NCBI RefSeq assembly: GCF_000423585.1
Contig: NZ_AUIG01000015.1
Coordinates: 1-64,000 of the forward strand
Direction: 5' to 3'
DNA length: 64,000 bases
DNA from: Salinimicrobium xinjiangense DSM 19287
Lineage (GTDB): Bacteria > Bacteroidota > Bacteroidia > Flavobacteriales > Flavobacteriaceae
The number at the start of each line of letters is the position of its first letter. The first letter of the stretch is position 1. A program made the translations under genes and the position numbers. Positions 33,820-42,862 of the stretch are shown piece by piece. The notes under the pieces were generated by a model. That model had not been told where the DNA came from. It made no database searches and saw nothing but the letters and a program-made list of their open reading frames with translations.

Positions 33820-34188
33820 TCAGAAATTTGTTGCCGTTAAAAGAGCCACAAGAGAAACCACTAGGAAACAGACAAGAATAAGGAAGGACCGGTTCGAAAT
33901 ACCTGAAGAAGTCTTTTGTTGAAGAATATGATCTTCTTTTTTTTCTCCCTCTGCAACTAATTTTTGACCTATAACAGTTTTGTATCCCATTGTTTTAGCC
34001 TGCAAACCCTTCTCAGTTAATTTTAGCCTGTCATTTTCAATTGAAATGAATTCATACTTAATAAGATCATTAAGGCTTTCAATATATTGGGAAGACAGAA
34101 TTACCGTAGGATCTCCCTCCTCAACGAGCTGTAAAAGCCTGTCTTTTAAATCTTCATCTGCTTCATTAAATATCTCTGGCTGACTCAT
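33820..34188 (-). CDS. Hypothetical protein with winged-helix-like N-terminus and C-terminal membrane anchor
   Basis: The 122-residue protein has a soluble front part (1-90) with helices and the sequence LNDLIKYEFISIENDRLKLT followed by LTEKGLQAKTMGYKTVIGQ. This reads like the wing and recognition region of small winged-helix proteins. A single transmembrane helix follows at about 102-120 (FLILVCFLVVSLVALLTATN). A membrane-tethered DNA- or protein-binding role is possible. I do not recognise a named family. It is divergent from the LysR gene with 99 bp between them. Confidence 0.7.
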   Translation of the reverse strand: MSQPEIFNEADEDLKDRLLQLVEEGDPTVILSSQYIESLNDLIKYEFISIENDRLKLTEKGLQAKTMGYKTVIGQKLVAEGEKKEDHILQQKTSSGISNRSFLILVCFLVVSLVALLTATNF

Positions 34189-34273
34189 TTTAAATTATCC
34201 GAATATATGCAGATTGCATTAGCAAAAATAGCACCTTATAAAACATAAAATAATTTATACATTTAATGCAATA

Positions 34274-34290
34274 CATAAAAGCCTTTTATG
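34274..34290. promoter_or_regulatory. Perfect palindrome overlapping the LysR start codon
   Basis: CATAAAAG-C-CTTTTATG is an exact 8+1+8 inverted repeat whose right arm ends in the ATG (34288-34290) of the LysR gene. LysR proteins usually bind palindromes near their own promoters, so this is a candidate autoregulatory site. It could also form a small hairpin on the start codon in the mRNA. Confidence 0.5.
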
Positions 34291-35208
34291 CATTATACCT
34301 TACATCAACTAAAAGTATTTCTAAAAGTAAAGCAAACCGGGAGCATTACCAAGGCAGCAGAAGAGCTTCATCTTTCCCAACCTGCTGTTTCCATACAGAT
34401 AAGGAATTTACAGGATCAATTTGATGTTCCTTTATTGGAAATAATAGGACGTAAAGTGTTTATTACTCAATTTGGAAATGAAATTGCTGAAGCATCCGGC
34501 AGGATCATTAGGGAGATTGAGGGAATAAACAGTAAGGCTGCTGCCTTCAAAGGGGAACTTATAGGAACCCTGAGTATAACGGTAGTATCTACAGGGAAAT
34601 ATGTGATGCCTTATTTTCTTTCCGATTACTTAAATGCTCATCCGGGTTTAGAACTTATTCTGGATGTAACTAATCGGGCACGGGTAATAGAGAGTTTAGA
34701 AAAGAATGAGGTCGATTTTGCACTTGTATCCCTTCTGCCTCAAAATATGCAGGTTGAGCAACTCAACCTAATGGATAATAAGCTATTCTTTGTAGGAGGG
34801 AAAAATCTTATTACAAAACAGCAACAGACCAGTGACTTGCTTACTAAAGTTCCTTTGATTTTTAGAGAAAAAGGTTCAGGTACCAGAAAGATCATGGAAA
34901 GATTCATAAAACAACACGATCTTAATGTGACCAGGAGGTTGGAACTTACATCTAATGAGGCTGTAAAACAGGCTGTCATTGCGGGACTGGGATATTCTGT
35001 TATGCCTTTGATAGGAATTAGAAATGAATTGAGCAGGGGACACATAAATATTGTTCCTGTAGAAGGTTTCCCTATAAATTCAACCTGGAAATTGATCTGG
35101 TTAAAAGACAAAATCCTGTCTCCTGCCTCGAGCTCCTTTCTTAAATATTTACAGCAGGAGAAAGACAGGATCATTAAGGAGCAATTTTCCGATTTTGACT
35201 CCTTTTAA
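34288..35208 (+). CDS. LysR family transcriptional regulator
   Basis: The 306-residue regulator has an N-terminal winged helix-turn-helix (LHQLKVFLKVKQTGSITKAA, LHLSQPAVSIQIRNLQDQFD) at residues 5-65 and a two-part effector-binding domain at 90-295 (LSITVVSTGKYVMPYFLSDY, FREKGSGTRKIMERFI, GLGYSVMPLIGI). The FREKGSGTR motif and overall pattern resemble CbbR/CysB-type members that sense anions or metabolites. The target genes are not evident. The divergent 33820 gene and the downstream SRPBCC gene are candidates. A perfect palindrome covers its start codon. Confidence 0.92.
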   Translation: MHYTLHQLKVFLKVKQTGSITKAAEELHLSQPAVSIQIRNLQDQFDVPLLEIIGRKVFITQFGNEIAEASGRIIREIEGINSKAAAFKGELIGTLSITVVSTGKYVMPYFLSDYLNAHPGLELILDVTNRARVIESLEKNEVDFALVSLLPQNMQVEQLNLMDNKLFFVGGKNLITKQQQTSDLLTKVPLIFREKGSGTRKIMERFIKQHDLNVTRRLELTSNEAVKQAVIAGLGYSVMPLIGIRNELSRGHINIVPVEGFPINSTWKLIWLKDKILSPASSSFLKYLQQEKDRIIKEQFSDFDSF

Positions 35209-35448
35209 AGATCAATTTATTTTCAAATTCAATAGGTCATCTTTTTCTGAATATCTTCAGCTCCAGAAGATCTACTTAAAATTGAGAAATGATTAGGAAA
35301 ACCAGGAACAATCCTGTTCCGGAATTTTAAAATGTTGTATTTTTATTTAATTGAGTGCCAGGCAGGTGGGTGGGTATTTTGACGATGTGCCTGTAGTGAG
35401 GTAGCTCTTTTTAGAAATCTAAACCGGTTAGAAATAAATCCTGAAGCT

Positions 35449-35868
35449 ATGAAAGATAATCGTATACAAGTAGAAACCTTAGTACCTCTTCCTATAGAGA
35501 AAGTCTGGAATTTATGGACCACTCCCGAACATATTAAAAAGTGGAACAATGCATCACCCGATTGGCATACACCCTTCGCCGAAAATGAGCTAAGGGAAAA
35601 TGGAAAATTCAAATACCGGATGGAGGCTAAAGATGGAAGCGCCAAATTTGATTTTGAGGGAAATTACACAGAAATAAAAGAACACAGAATGATCAAATAC
35701 CGGCTGACAGATGGAAGAGAGGTAGAAATTATTTTCAAACCTGTGGATAATGCAACTTTCATAGAAGAAACTTTTGATGCTGAGGCAGGAAATTCTGTTG
35801 CGAAACAAAAGGAGGGCTGGCAGGCGATCCTGGAAAACTTCCGGGAATATGCCGAAAGGAACATTTGA
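35449..35868 (+). CDS. SRPBCC (AHSA1-like) domain protein
   Basis: This 139-residue cytoplasmic protein has the START/Bet v 1-type fold of the AHSA1 group. It begins IQVETLVPLPIEKVWNLWTT, followed by EHIKKWNNASPDWHTPFAEN and FDFEGNYTEIKEHRMIKYRL, and ends with the long helix KQKEGWQAILENFREYAE. Members bind hydrophobic ligands or assist chaperones. The ligand is unknown. It is 240 bp after the LysR gene in the same direction and is followed by a hairpin, so it is probably a single-gene unit. Confidence 0.9.
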   Translation: MKDNRIQVETLVPLPIEKVWNLWTTPEHIKKWNNASPDWHTPFAENELRENGKFKYRMEAKDGSAKFDFEGNYTEIKEHRMIKYRLTDGREVEIIFKPVDNATFIEETFDAEAGNSVAKQKEGWQAILENFREYAERNI

Positions 35869-35906
35869 ACAGGAAGGTCTAAATACCGAAGATGTTTAAA
35901 AGTATA

Positions 35907-35930
35907 AGGCCGTCAAAATACTGACGGCCT
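35907..35930 (+). terminator. Hairpin after the SRPBCC gene
   Basis: AGGCCGTCA (35907-35915) and TGACGGCCT (35922-35930) form a perfect 9 bp stem with a 6 nt loop, 39 bp after the stop codon. No T run follows, so it may act as a 3' stabilising hairpin or an imperfect terminator. Confidence 0.55.
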
Positions 35931-36091
35931 CAGGACTGTAATTCTATCCGAAAGCAAACAAATCTTATTCAGTAGGTAAAATTACAGCGACAATTATATA
36001 TATGGTTTTGAGATCTTATTTGAAGTGTTGACATTTAGAATATAGACGTTGCAGCAGATAAAATAAGGGCTGTTCAAAAATCCAATTCCTG

Positions 36092-36454
36092 TCATGTTTT
36101 AATCTTTCTATTATTTTCAAAAACTTCATTATTGATTGCAATTCCGAAAAACGGATTTTCTTCGGAAATAAAAAGCCCGGCCAGCTGGGTGTGCAGGCTT
36201 TCATCAACGAAGGTTAAGGCTTTAACCAGTTCCTCATAACCTGATATTAAAATGCGGGAAATTGAACTTTCACCCGGAGCCGAAGCTTTTAATGCAGAGG
36301 TAGCAAATTCTGTCTCTTTATGAACTGCTGCATAGGGATCGTTTTCATATGGATTGTTCTCTCCCGTAACGGAGAGAAACAAAAGCAATAAAGCTGCCAG
36401 GAAAAGGAGTTTGCCCGATAATGAAGGTGATGAGATAAAACAAAACATTTTCAA
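36092..36454 (-). CDS. Hypothetical exported protein (120 aa)
   Basis: The product has a signal-like N-terminus (SGKLLFLAALLLLFLSVTGE, about residues 13-32) and a short mature region with NNPYENDPYAAVHKETEFAT, ISRILISGYEELVKALTFVD and LHTQLAGLFISEENPFFGIA. The composition looks like a genuine secreted protein, but no family is recognised and the first ATG could be at residue 1 or 3. It is isolated between the SRPBCC gene and the RND operon. It might also be a random frame, hence moderate confidence. Confidence 0.55.
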   Translation of the reverse strand: MKMFCFISSPSLSGKLLFLAALLLLFLSVTGENNPYENDPYAAVHKETEFATSALKASAPGESSISRILISGYEELVKALTFVDESLHTQLAGLFISEENPFFGIAINNEVFENNRKIKT

Positions 36455-36778
36455 AACTGCAGTATTAGTGTTACAAGAATTTAAAGATAAATAAGTTTTT
36501 CAATTTGTTTATATAATTAACTTATAATTTAGACAAATTTATCCAAAATGCTATTGATTCGGATATTCTGTTTATATTAATTACCTATTTAATTTTTCTG
36601 TTAGGAATAAATATAAAACGATGATAGCTCTCTGAATTTTTAAAGGGGCTGAAATCCTTGTTTAGAAAAAGAAGATTTTTTTTTCCTACTGCCAATTAAA
36701 CTTTTCAGGATTAATCCAGTCCAATTAAGTATTACATTTGCCCATTTTACGCTTGCAAATTTTCTTACTTCTTATAAA
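36455..36778. other. Upstream region of the RND operon (324 bp)
   Basis: Very A+T-rich. TACATTTG at 36733-36740 matches the -7 consensus TAnnTTTG and lies 38 bp before the adaptor-gene ATG. A TTG -33 element is not evident at the right distance. No regulator gene or operator palindrome is seen here. Confidence 0.45.
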
Positions 36779-37855
36779 ATGAAGACAAAACATATTATTT
36801 ACAGCCTGTTACTTGTTGGTCTCGTAATTTTGGTCGTTTACAGGATCACTGCCAATAATGAAGCTAAAACTTCCAATGGTCCCCGTTCTCAGGGCGCAGC
36901 AACGGTTACAGGTATGGTTCTTTCACCGGAGCGTTTTTCGGAAAATCTTTCTCTTTCAGGTTCATTGGAGGCTAACGAGCAGGTAGAACTGCGAAGTGAG
37001 ATCTCCGGTGTGGTAGAACAGATAAATTTTACAGAGGGAAGCAAAGTTTCTAAAGGACAGGTCTTATTTAAAGTTAATGATCTTGAACTCAGGGCTCAAC
37101 TTGCTAAAATTAAAACTGCCGAAAAACTGGCGGTCGAAAATGAACGAAGAGCTCAACTCCTGCTCGAAAAAGAAGCTATTAGTCAGGAAGAATATGATCT
37201 TGCACAGGCCAATTTGCAATCGGCTAAGGCAGAATCTCAGTTGATCGCAGCCCAGCTTGCTAAAGCTACCGTTAGAGCCCCTTTTTCGGGTACTATAGGT
37301 CTCAGGTATATTTCAGAAGGAACTTATGTAACGCCTGCTACTTCAATAGCCAACCTGGTGAACCTGGACGAATTAAAACTTACATTTTCTATCCCTGAAA
37401 AATACGCAGGGCAGGTTGGAATAGATTCCGAATTGAGTTTTACCACATCTGGTTCTTCAAAGGTGCACATGGCAAAGGTATATGCAATTGAGCCCGGAAT
37501 TGATGTAGCCACACGTACGTTAAAAATGCGTGCCCTGGCAAAAAATGAAACAGGAAGTCTAATCCCCGGAATTTTTGCAAATGTGAGCCTGCCACTGGCG
37601 GCAGTCCAGGATGCTATAATGGTTCCTACAGAGTCTCTTATTCCCATTCAAAATGGTAAAAAGATCTTTATTGCAGATGGAGGTGTAGCCAAAGAAGTGG
37701 AAGTACAAACAGGTGCCCGTACAGAACGAATGGTTAGAGTTCTTTCTGGCCTGAAACCGGGAGATACTATTTTAACTTCCGGCGTTATGATCTTAAAAGA
37801 TGGAGCTCCCGTCAATGTAAACCTGCGGCAGCCTGTTGCTAATACCAGTTTGTAA
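36779..37855 (+). CDS. RND efflux periplasmic adaptor (membrane fusion protein)
   Basis: The 358-residue protein links an inner-membrane RND pump to an outer-membrane channel. It has an N-terminal membrane helix (IIYSLLLVGLVILVVYRITA), a biotinyl-lipoyl-like segment (GSLEANEQVELRSEISGVVE, SEGSKVSKGQVL-type turns), a helical hairpin (about 105-160, including EEYDLAQANLQSAKAESQLI) and beta-barrel segments (VRAPFSGTIGLRYISEGTYV, SIPEKYAGQVG). This is the AcrA/MexA family arrangement. Its TAA overlaps the ATG of the pump gene (TAATG), so the proteins are made in coordination. Confidence 0.94.
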   Translation: MKTKHIIYSLLLVGLVILVVYRITANNEAKTSNGPRSQGAATVTGMVLSPERFSENLSLSGSLEANEQVELRSEISGVVEQINFTEGSKVSKGQVLFKVNDLELRAQLAKIKTAEKLAVENERRAQLLLEKEAISQEEYDLAQANLQSAKAESQLIAAQLAKATVRAPFSGTIGLRYISEGTYVTPATSIANLVNLDELKLTFSIPEKYAGQVGIDSELSFTTSGSSKVHMAKVYAIEPGIDVATRTLKMRALAKNETGSLIPGIFANVSLPLAAVQDAIMVPTESLIPIQNGKKIFIADGGVAKEVEVQTGARTERMVRVLSGLKPGDTILTSGVMILKDGAPVNVNLRQPVANTSL

Positions 37856-40800
37856 TGAGTCTATCTTCTTTAAGTATAAAAAGACCGGTACTAACTATTG
37901 TGATGAATATTGCAATAGTACTTTTTGGGGTCATTGGCTTCACTTATCTCGGAGTCAGAGAGTTTCCGTCCATTGATCCTGCTATTATTTCTGTACGTAC
38001 AAATTATACAGGTGCGAATCCCGATATTATTGAAAGCCAGATCACAGAACCCCTGGAGAAGGAAATCAACTCCATAGACGGAATTCGAAATATTAGCTCG
38101 ACAAGCACCCAGGGTTCAAGTAATATCAATATAGAATTCAATCTTGATAAAGACCTGGAGGCAGCGGCAAATGACGTGCGGGATAAAGTCTCACGTGCTG
38201 TTAGAAGACTGCCTCAGGATATTGATGCTCCTCCTGTGGTTTCTAAAGCCGATGCCGATTCCCAGCCTATCATTGCCATGACTGTTCAAAGTGATGAAAA
38301 AAATGTACTGGAGCTGAGTGATTATGCCGAAAATGTTATTGCACCACGGCTGCAAACTATTCCCGGTGTAAGTAGCGTACAAATCTGGGGACAGCGTCGT
38401 TATGCAATGCGACTTTGGATTGACCCGGTGAAGCTGGCGTCTTATGGTGCCACAGTAGCCGATGTTCGTGCAGCTTTAAATGCACAAAATGTGGAACTGC
38501 CAACCGGGAAATTAACGGGTTCGAATACCGAACTGGCAGTAAAAACTTTGGGAAATCTTTCTACTGAAGAGGAATTTAACAACATCATCATCAGAGCTCA
38601 GGGTGATAACCTTGTACGGCTGAGTGATGTGGGATCTGCAGCCCTGGAAGCAGAAAACCTGGAGACAAAATTAAGTGATTCGGGCCAGGAAATGGTTTCG
38701 ATGGTGATCATTCCGCAGCCGGGAACCAATTATCTGGATATTGCAGATGCTTTTTATGAGCAGTATGAAATGCTGGAAAAAGACCTGCCTAAAGATTTTA
38801 AGCTCAACATTGCTTTTGATAACACCACCTTTGTAAAAAAATCGGTTACCGAAGTTGCAGAAACTCTGGCCATCGCTATAATCCTGGTGATCCTGGTGAT
38901 CTATCTTTTCTTCAGGAACTGGTCCATTGCTCTGCGGCCACTCATTGATATTCCTGTTTCTCTTATTGCTACCTTCTTTATCATGTGGATGTTTGGGTAC
39001 TCCATAAATGTTCTCACTTTACTGGCTATTGTTCTTGCCACCGGTCTTGTAGTTGATGATGGGATCGTGGTAACGGAAAATATATATAAAAAGGTAGAGG
39101 AGGGGATGAGTCCTATACAGGCTGCAATAAAAGGTTCCAATGAGATCTTCTTTGCCGTGATCTCCATTTCGGTTACACTTGCCGCAGTATTTCTTCCGGT
39201 GATCTTCCTGGAAGGCTTCGTGGGAAGATTATTCAGGGAATTTGGAGTAGTCTTGGCCTCAGCGGTTTTAATTTCAGCCTTTGTTGCGCTTACTTTAACT
39301 CCCATGCTTAATGCCTACCTGATGAAGCCCGGGAAACAAAACAATTCCAGATTCTACAATTTTACTGAAAAGTACTTTGTGAAAATGAACAGGAGTTATG
39401 CTTCCTCTCTTCGGGAATTCATGGAAAAAAAATGGTTAAGCTTCCCTATTCTCGGACTTTGTCTTATTGCCTCTGTAGTTTTCTATAGTCTGCTTCAAAA
39501 GGAAACAGCTCCTTATGAAGACCGCAGCTTTTTAAGTCTTGGAGTTACGGCACCCGAAGGAGCATCTTATGAGTACATGGATCGATTTATGAATGAGCTC
39601 ACTCAATTAATTAATGATTCTATTCCTGAAAAAAAGGTGAGTCTTATTGTTACCTCTCCGGGTTGGGGTTCGGGATCTGTCAACAGCGGATTCGCGAGAA
39701 TTGCCTTGGTGGAACCTTCAGAAAGGGAGCGTTCTCAGGACGAAATTGCTGCCGATCTTACCGGGTGGACAAAACAGTTCCCCGGTGCGCGTACTAATGT
39801 TAGTCAGAGTCCTACCATTGCAGTGAATCGCCGGGGTGGGATGCCAATACAATACATTATTCAGGCGCAGAATTTTGAACAACTGGAGGCGAAGATCCCT
39901 GAGTTTATGGAGGAAGTGCAGAATGATCCCACCTTTTCAAATTCAGATCTAAACCTGAAGTTTAATAAGCCTGAATTATATGTGACTATTGACCGGGAAA
40001 AAGCACAAACTCTTGGAGTATCTGTACTTGATGTAGCCCAGACCTTGCAACTGGCTTTAAGTGGTCAGCGTTTTGGCTATTTCATGATGAATGGGAAGCA
40101 GTACCAGGTAATGGGACAATTTGACAAAAAGGATCGTGACGCTCCTATGGATCTAACGTCCATGTTTGTGAGGAACCGTGATGGCCAACTTATCCAACTG
40201 GATAACCTCGTTACTACCGATGAGCAAAGTAGCCCGCCTGCACTTTTTCACAATAACCGCTATATGAGTGCTACGGTCTCTGCGAGCCTTGCTCCGGGTA
40301 TGAGCATGGATGACGGGATTGAAGCTATGGAAAGAATAAGAGGAAATGTTCTTGATGATTCCTTTACCACAGATCTTGGAGGAGAATCCCGCGATTATGT
40401 GGAAAGTAGCTCCAATACCATGTTTGCTTTCGTGCTGGCCCTTTTACTTATTTTCCTGTTACTGGCAGCGCAATTTGAGAGCTTTATAGATCCATTGATC
40501 ATCATACTTACTGTACCTATGGCTGTGGCAGGAGCCTTATTCAGTTTATGGCTTTTTGGGCAGACCTGGAATATATTCAGCCAAATTGGAACCGTGATGC
40601 TCATAGGTCTGGTAACCAAAAACGGTATTTTAATTGTTGAATTTGCCAATCAATTACGTGAGCAGGGGATACCAAAGCGGGAAGCTATATTAAGAGCTTC
40701 TGAATCCAGGCTAAGACCTATTTTAATGACCAGTCTTACTATTGCTCTCGGAGCTTTACCAATTGCAGTGGCTTTTGGAGCGGCATCAACAAGCAGGATT

Positions 40801-40980
40801 GGAATGGGAGTAGTTATTATTGGAGGCACCATGTTCTCTTTGATCCTTACTCTTTTTATTATTCCTGCCGTTTACCTAATGTGGTCGGGGGAGAAGAAGC
40901 ACAGGCCGGAATTTGACGAAATTGAACGAAAAGAAACCTCTGAACCCAGTGTTCAACCGGAACCCCTTTTGCATGAATAA
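37855..40980 (+). CDS. RND efflux pump, HAE1 (AcrB-like) family
   Basis: The 1041-residue inner-membrane pump has the 12-helix RND layout with two large periplasmic loops. It begins LSSLSIKRPVLTIVMNIAIV. The proton-relay aspartates are in TM4 (ATGLVVDDGIVVTENIYKKV) and the conserved lysine in TM10 (LIGLVTKNGILIVEFA). Other family motifs are GANPDIIESQITEPLEKEIN and the porter segment ITEPLE. The length and motifs fit drug- or lipophilic-molecule exporters rather than heavy-metal pumps. The 5' end is coupled to the adaptor gene and the 3' end overlaps the TolC gene by eight bases. Confidence 0.95.
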   Translation: MSLSSLSIKRPVLTIVMNIAIVLFGVIGFTYLGVREFPSIDPAIISVRTNYTGANPDIIESQITEPLEKEINSIDGIRNISSTSTQGSSNINIEFNLDKDLEAAANDVRDKVSRAVRRLPQDIDAPPVVSKADADSQPIIAMTVQSDEKNVLELSDYAENVIAPRLQTIPGVSSVQIWGQRRYAMRLWIDPVKLASYGATVADVRAALNAQNVELPTGKLTGSNTELAVKTLGNLSTEEEFNNIIIRAQGDNLVRLSDVGSAALEAENLETKLSDSGQEMVSMVIIPQPGTNYLDIADAFYEQYEMLEKDLPKDFKLNIAFDNTTFVKKSVTEVAETLAIAIILVILVIYLFFRNWSIALRPLIDIPVSLIATFFIMWMFGYSINVLTLLAIVLATGLVVDDGIVVTENIYKKVEEGMSPIQAAIKGSNEIFFAVISISVTLAAVFLPVIFLEGFVGRLFREFGVVLASAVLISAFVALTLTPMLNAYLMKPGKQNNSRFYNFTEKYFVKMNRSYASSLREFMEKKWLSFPILGLCLIASVVFYSLLQKETAPYEDRSFLSLGVTAPEGASYEYMDRFMNELTQLINDSIPEKKVSLIVTSPGWGSGSVNSGFARIALVEPSERERSQDEIAADLTGWTKQFPGARTNVSQSPTIAVNRRGGMPIQYIIQAQNFEQLEAKIPEFMEEVQNDPTFSNSDLNLKFNKPELYVTIDREKAQTLGVSVLDVAQTLQLALSGQRFGYFMMNGKQYQVMGQFDKKDRDAPMDLTSMFVRNRDGQLIQLDNLVTTDEQSSPPALFHNNRYMSATVSASLAPGMSMDDGIEAMERIRGNVLDDSFTTDLGGESRDYVESSSNTMFAFVLALLLIFLLLAAQFESFIDPLIIILTVPMAVAGALFSLWLFGQTWNIFSQIGTVMLIGLVTKNGILIVEFANQLREQGIPKREAILRASESRLRPILMTSLTIALGALPIAVAFGAASTSRIGMGVVIIGGTMFSLILTLFIIPAVYLMWSGEKKHRPEFDEIERKETSEPSVQPEPLLHE

Positions 40981-42280
40981 GATAATTAAACTCCTTGTTT
41001 TACTTTTTGTAAGTGTACCCCTTTCTGCCCAGGAACTTTTAACAGCAGAGGAAGCTATACGCATAGCTCTTGATAATAATTACTCTATCAAAATTGCAAG
41101 AAACGAGCTTGAGATTGACAAGACCGGAGTTAGCTGGGGTAATGCAGGCATACTTCCCTCAATAGGATTAACAGCAAACAGCAATAACAGCATACAATCC
41201 ACGCGACAGACGCGGGCTTCGGGAGACATTATTGAAATCGATAATGCAAGGTCCAACAACCTTAATTATGGAGTGGTAGCTGACTGGACGCTTTTTGATG
41301 GTTTCAGAATGTTTGCCAGATATGACCAGCTAAAGGAACTGGAAAAACTCGGAGAGGCAGAACTTCAGCAAACCATACTTTCCCGCGTTAGTGATGTGCT
41401 AATAACTTATTTCGACCTGGTGCAGCAACAGCAGCAGTTATCTGCTCTTGACAGCACACTCGTAATTTCTGAACAAAGGGTGGAGCTGGCTCAAAATCGT
41501 TTTACCATTGGAAGATCTTCCCGGCTTGAAGTGCTTAATGCGCAGGTAGATTTGAATACAGATCGTACTACCATGTTACGCCAGGAGGAATTGTTTGATA
41601 ATACAAAAGTTCAGCTTAATGAATTATTGGCAAGGGATCCGGCTATAGACTTCCGGGTTCAGGAAGATATTAGGGTTGACGATCAACTTTTACTTGAAAA
41701 CCTGGAGCAGCTTGCTATGGCTCAGAATCCTTCCTTACAGGCACAGATCATTAACAGGAACATTACTCAGCTGCAGTTAAAACAGGTGAGAGCGGGAAGA
41801 TATCCCAGCATTGCGGCCAGTACGGGATACATTTTCTCCCAGAACGAATCTCCGGTTGGTTTTACCACTTTTGGAAGGACAGAAGGGTTTAATTATGGAT
41901 TGACTGCGAGATTAAATATTTTCGATGGTCTTAATCAAAACCGAAGTGAGCAGATCGCAAAGCTTCAGCTGGAAAACAGTGAGATTGCTATCGAGGAGCA
42001 GACTCTTACACTGCAGTCGCGACTACAAACGGCGTATCAAACCTATCTCACCAACATCCGTTTAATGGAGTTGGAGAGGGAAAATGAGGCCATTGCGCGT
42101 CAAAACCTGGACATTACCATGGAGAAATTCAGGATTGGAACTATTCCCACCATAGAGTTCAGAACTGCTCAACTCAATTATATCAATGCGATGGTTCGCC
42201 ACAGCAATGCAAAATTCCAGGCGAAACTATCAGAAATTACTCTTAAAGAGTTTGCCGGTCTACTCGCCATTGAAAATTAG
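40973..42280 (+). CDS. TolC-like outer-membrane efflux protein
   Basis: From the ATG at 40973 the product is 435 residues with a signal peptide (MNKIIKLLVLLFVSVPLSAQ). A longer reading from a TTG inside the pump gene would place residues before the signal and is rejected. The mature protein shows the two internally similar halves of OEP/TolC proteins: LTAEEAIRIALDNNYSIKIA with later LVQQQQQLSALDSTLVISEQ, and AQNPSLQAQIINRNITQLQL with QNLDITMEKFRIGTIPTIEF. These form the trimeric barrel and tunnel. It completes a three-gene adaptor-pump-channel operon, and the ATG overlaps the pump stop. Confidence 0.93.
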   Translation: MNKIIKLLVLLFVSVPLSAQELLTAEEAIRIALDNNYSIKIARNELEIDKTGVSWGNAGILPSIGLTANSNNSIQSTRQTRASGDIIEIDNARSNNLNYGVVADWTLFDGFRMFARYDQLKELEKLGEAELQQTILSRVSDVLITYFDLVQQQQQLSALDSTLVISEQRVELAQNRFTIGRSSRLEVLNAQVDLNTDRTTMLRQEELFDNTKVQLNELLARDPAIDFRVQEDIRVDDQLLLENLEQLAMAQNPSLQAQIINRNITQLQLKQVRAGRYPSIAASTGYIFSQNESPVGFTTFGRTEGFNYGLTARLNIFDGLNQNRSEQIAKLQLENSEIAIEEQTLTLQSRLQTAYQTYLTNIRLMELERENEAIARQNLDITMEKFRIGTIPTIEFRTAQLNYINAMVRHSNAKFQAKLSEITLKEFAGLLAIEN

Positions 42281-42336
42281 CAGTCAACTCCCTAAAGAAT
42301 TCCACAGGTGTTCAGTTCAGTTTTCGGACCTTTAAA

Positions 42337-42852
42337 CTATTTCTTTTCCGGAATGGTCCATAGATAAATTGTAGTCCCGTCAACTACCTGTGTTTGTTCG
42401 GGTTCCCAGTCGCCCATGCTGAACGCATGAGATACTATACGGGTACCGGGTTTTAATTGTTCAAAAAGAATGGGTTTTAGCCTTTCATTCAGTCTACCCA
42501 GAAGGTAAAGCGTTACTACTGTGGCCTCACTGAAATCGGACTCAAAAAGATCGGCTTCAATAAATTCCACTTTATCGGTCACCCCGGCATCCACGGCGTT
42601 ATCATTGGATTCAGAAATTCTTTCAGGATCGATATCAATTCCGACTCCCCGGGCACCGAAGTTTTTTGCAGCGGCAATGACGATACGGCCGTCTCCGCTG
42701 CCAAGGTCATATACAACATCGTCAGACTCGACTCTGGCCATTTTAAGCATGGCATCAACCACAGTATCACTGGTAGGTACATAAATAACATCCTGTGCCT
42801 GGGAAAGGAATGGCAGGATTAAAAAGACGCACAAAATTTTTAGATTTTTCAT
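42337..42852 (-). CDS. Class I SAM-dependent methyltransferase-like protein with signal peptide
   Basis: From ATG 42852, the start that keeps clear of the upstream gene, the product is 171 residues. It begins MKNLKILCVFLILPFLSQAQ, a convincing Sec signal ending AQ. The mature part is a Rossmann methyltransferase domain: motif I VVYDLGSGDGRIVIAAAKN, acidic loop GVGIDIDPERI, VEFIEADLFE and TVVTLYLLG. Similar exported proteins with VPTSDTVVDAMLKMA-type openings are widespread. Since S-adenosylmethionine is cytoplasmic, the exported location is unexplained. It may bind another ligand or have lost catalysis. It lies 10 bp after the APC permease gene in the same direction and is likely cotranscribed. 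Confidence 0.85.
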   Translation of the reverse strand: MKNLKILCVFLILPFLSQAQDVIYVPTSDTVVDAMLKMARVESDDVVYDLGSGDGRIVIAAAKNFGARGVGIDIDPERISESNDNAVDAGVTDKVEFIEADLFESDFSEATVVTLYLLGRLNERLKPILFEQLKPGTRIVSHAFSMGDWEPEQTQVVDGTTIYLWTIPEKK

Positions 42853-42862
42853 AGGATTAATT

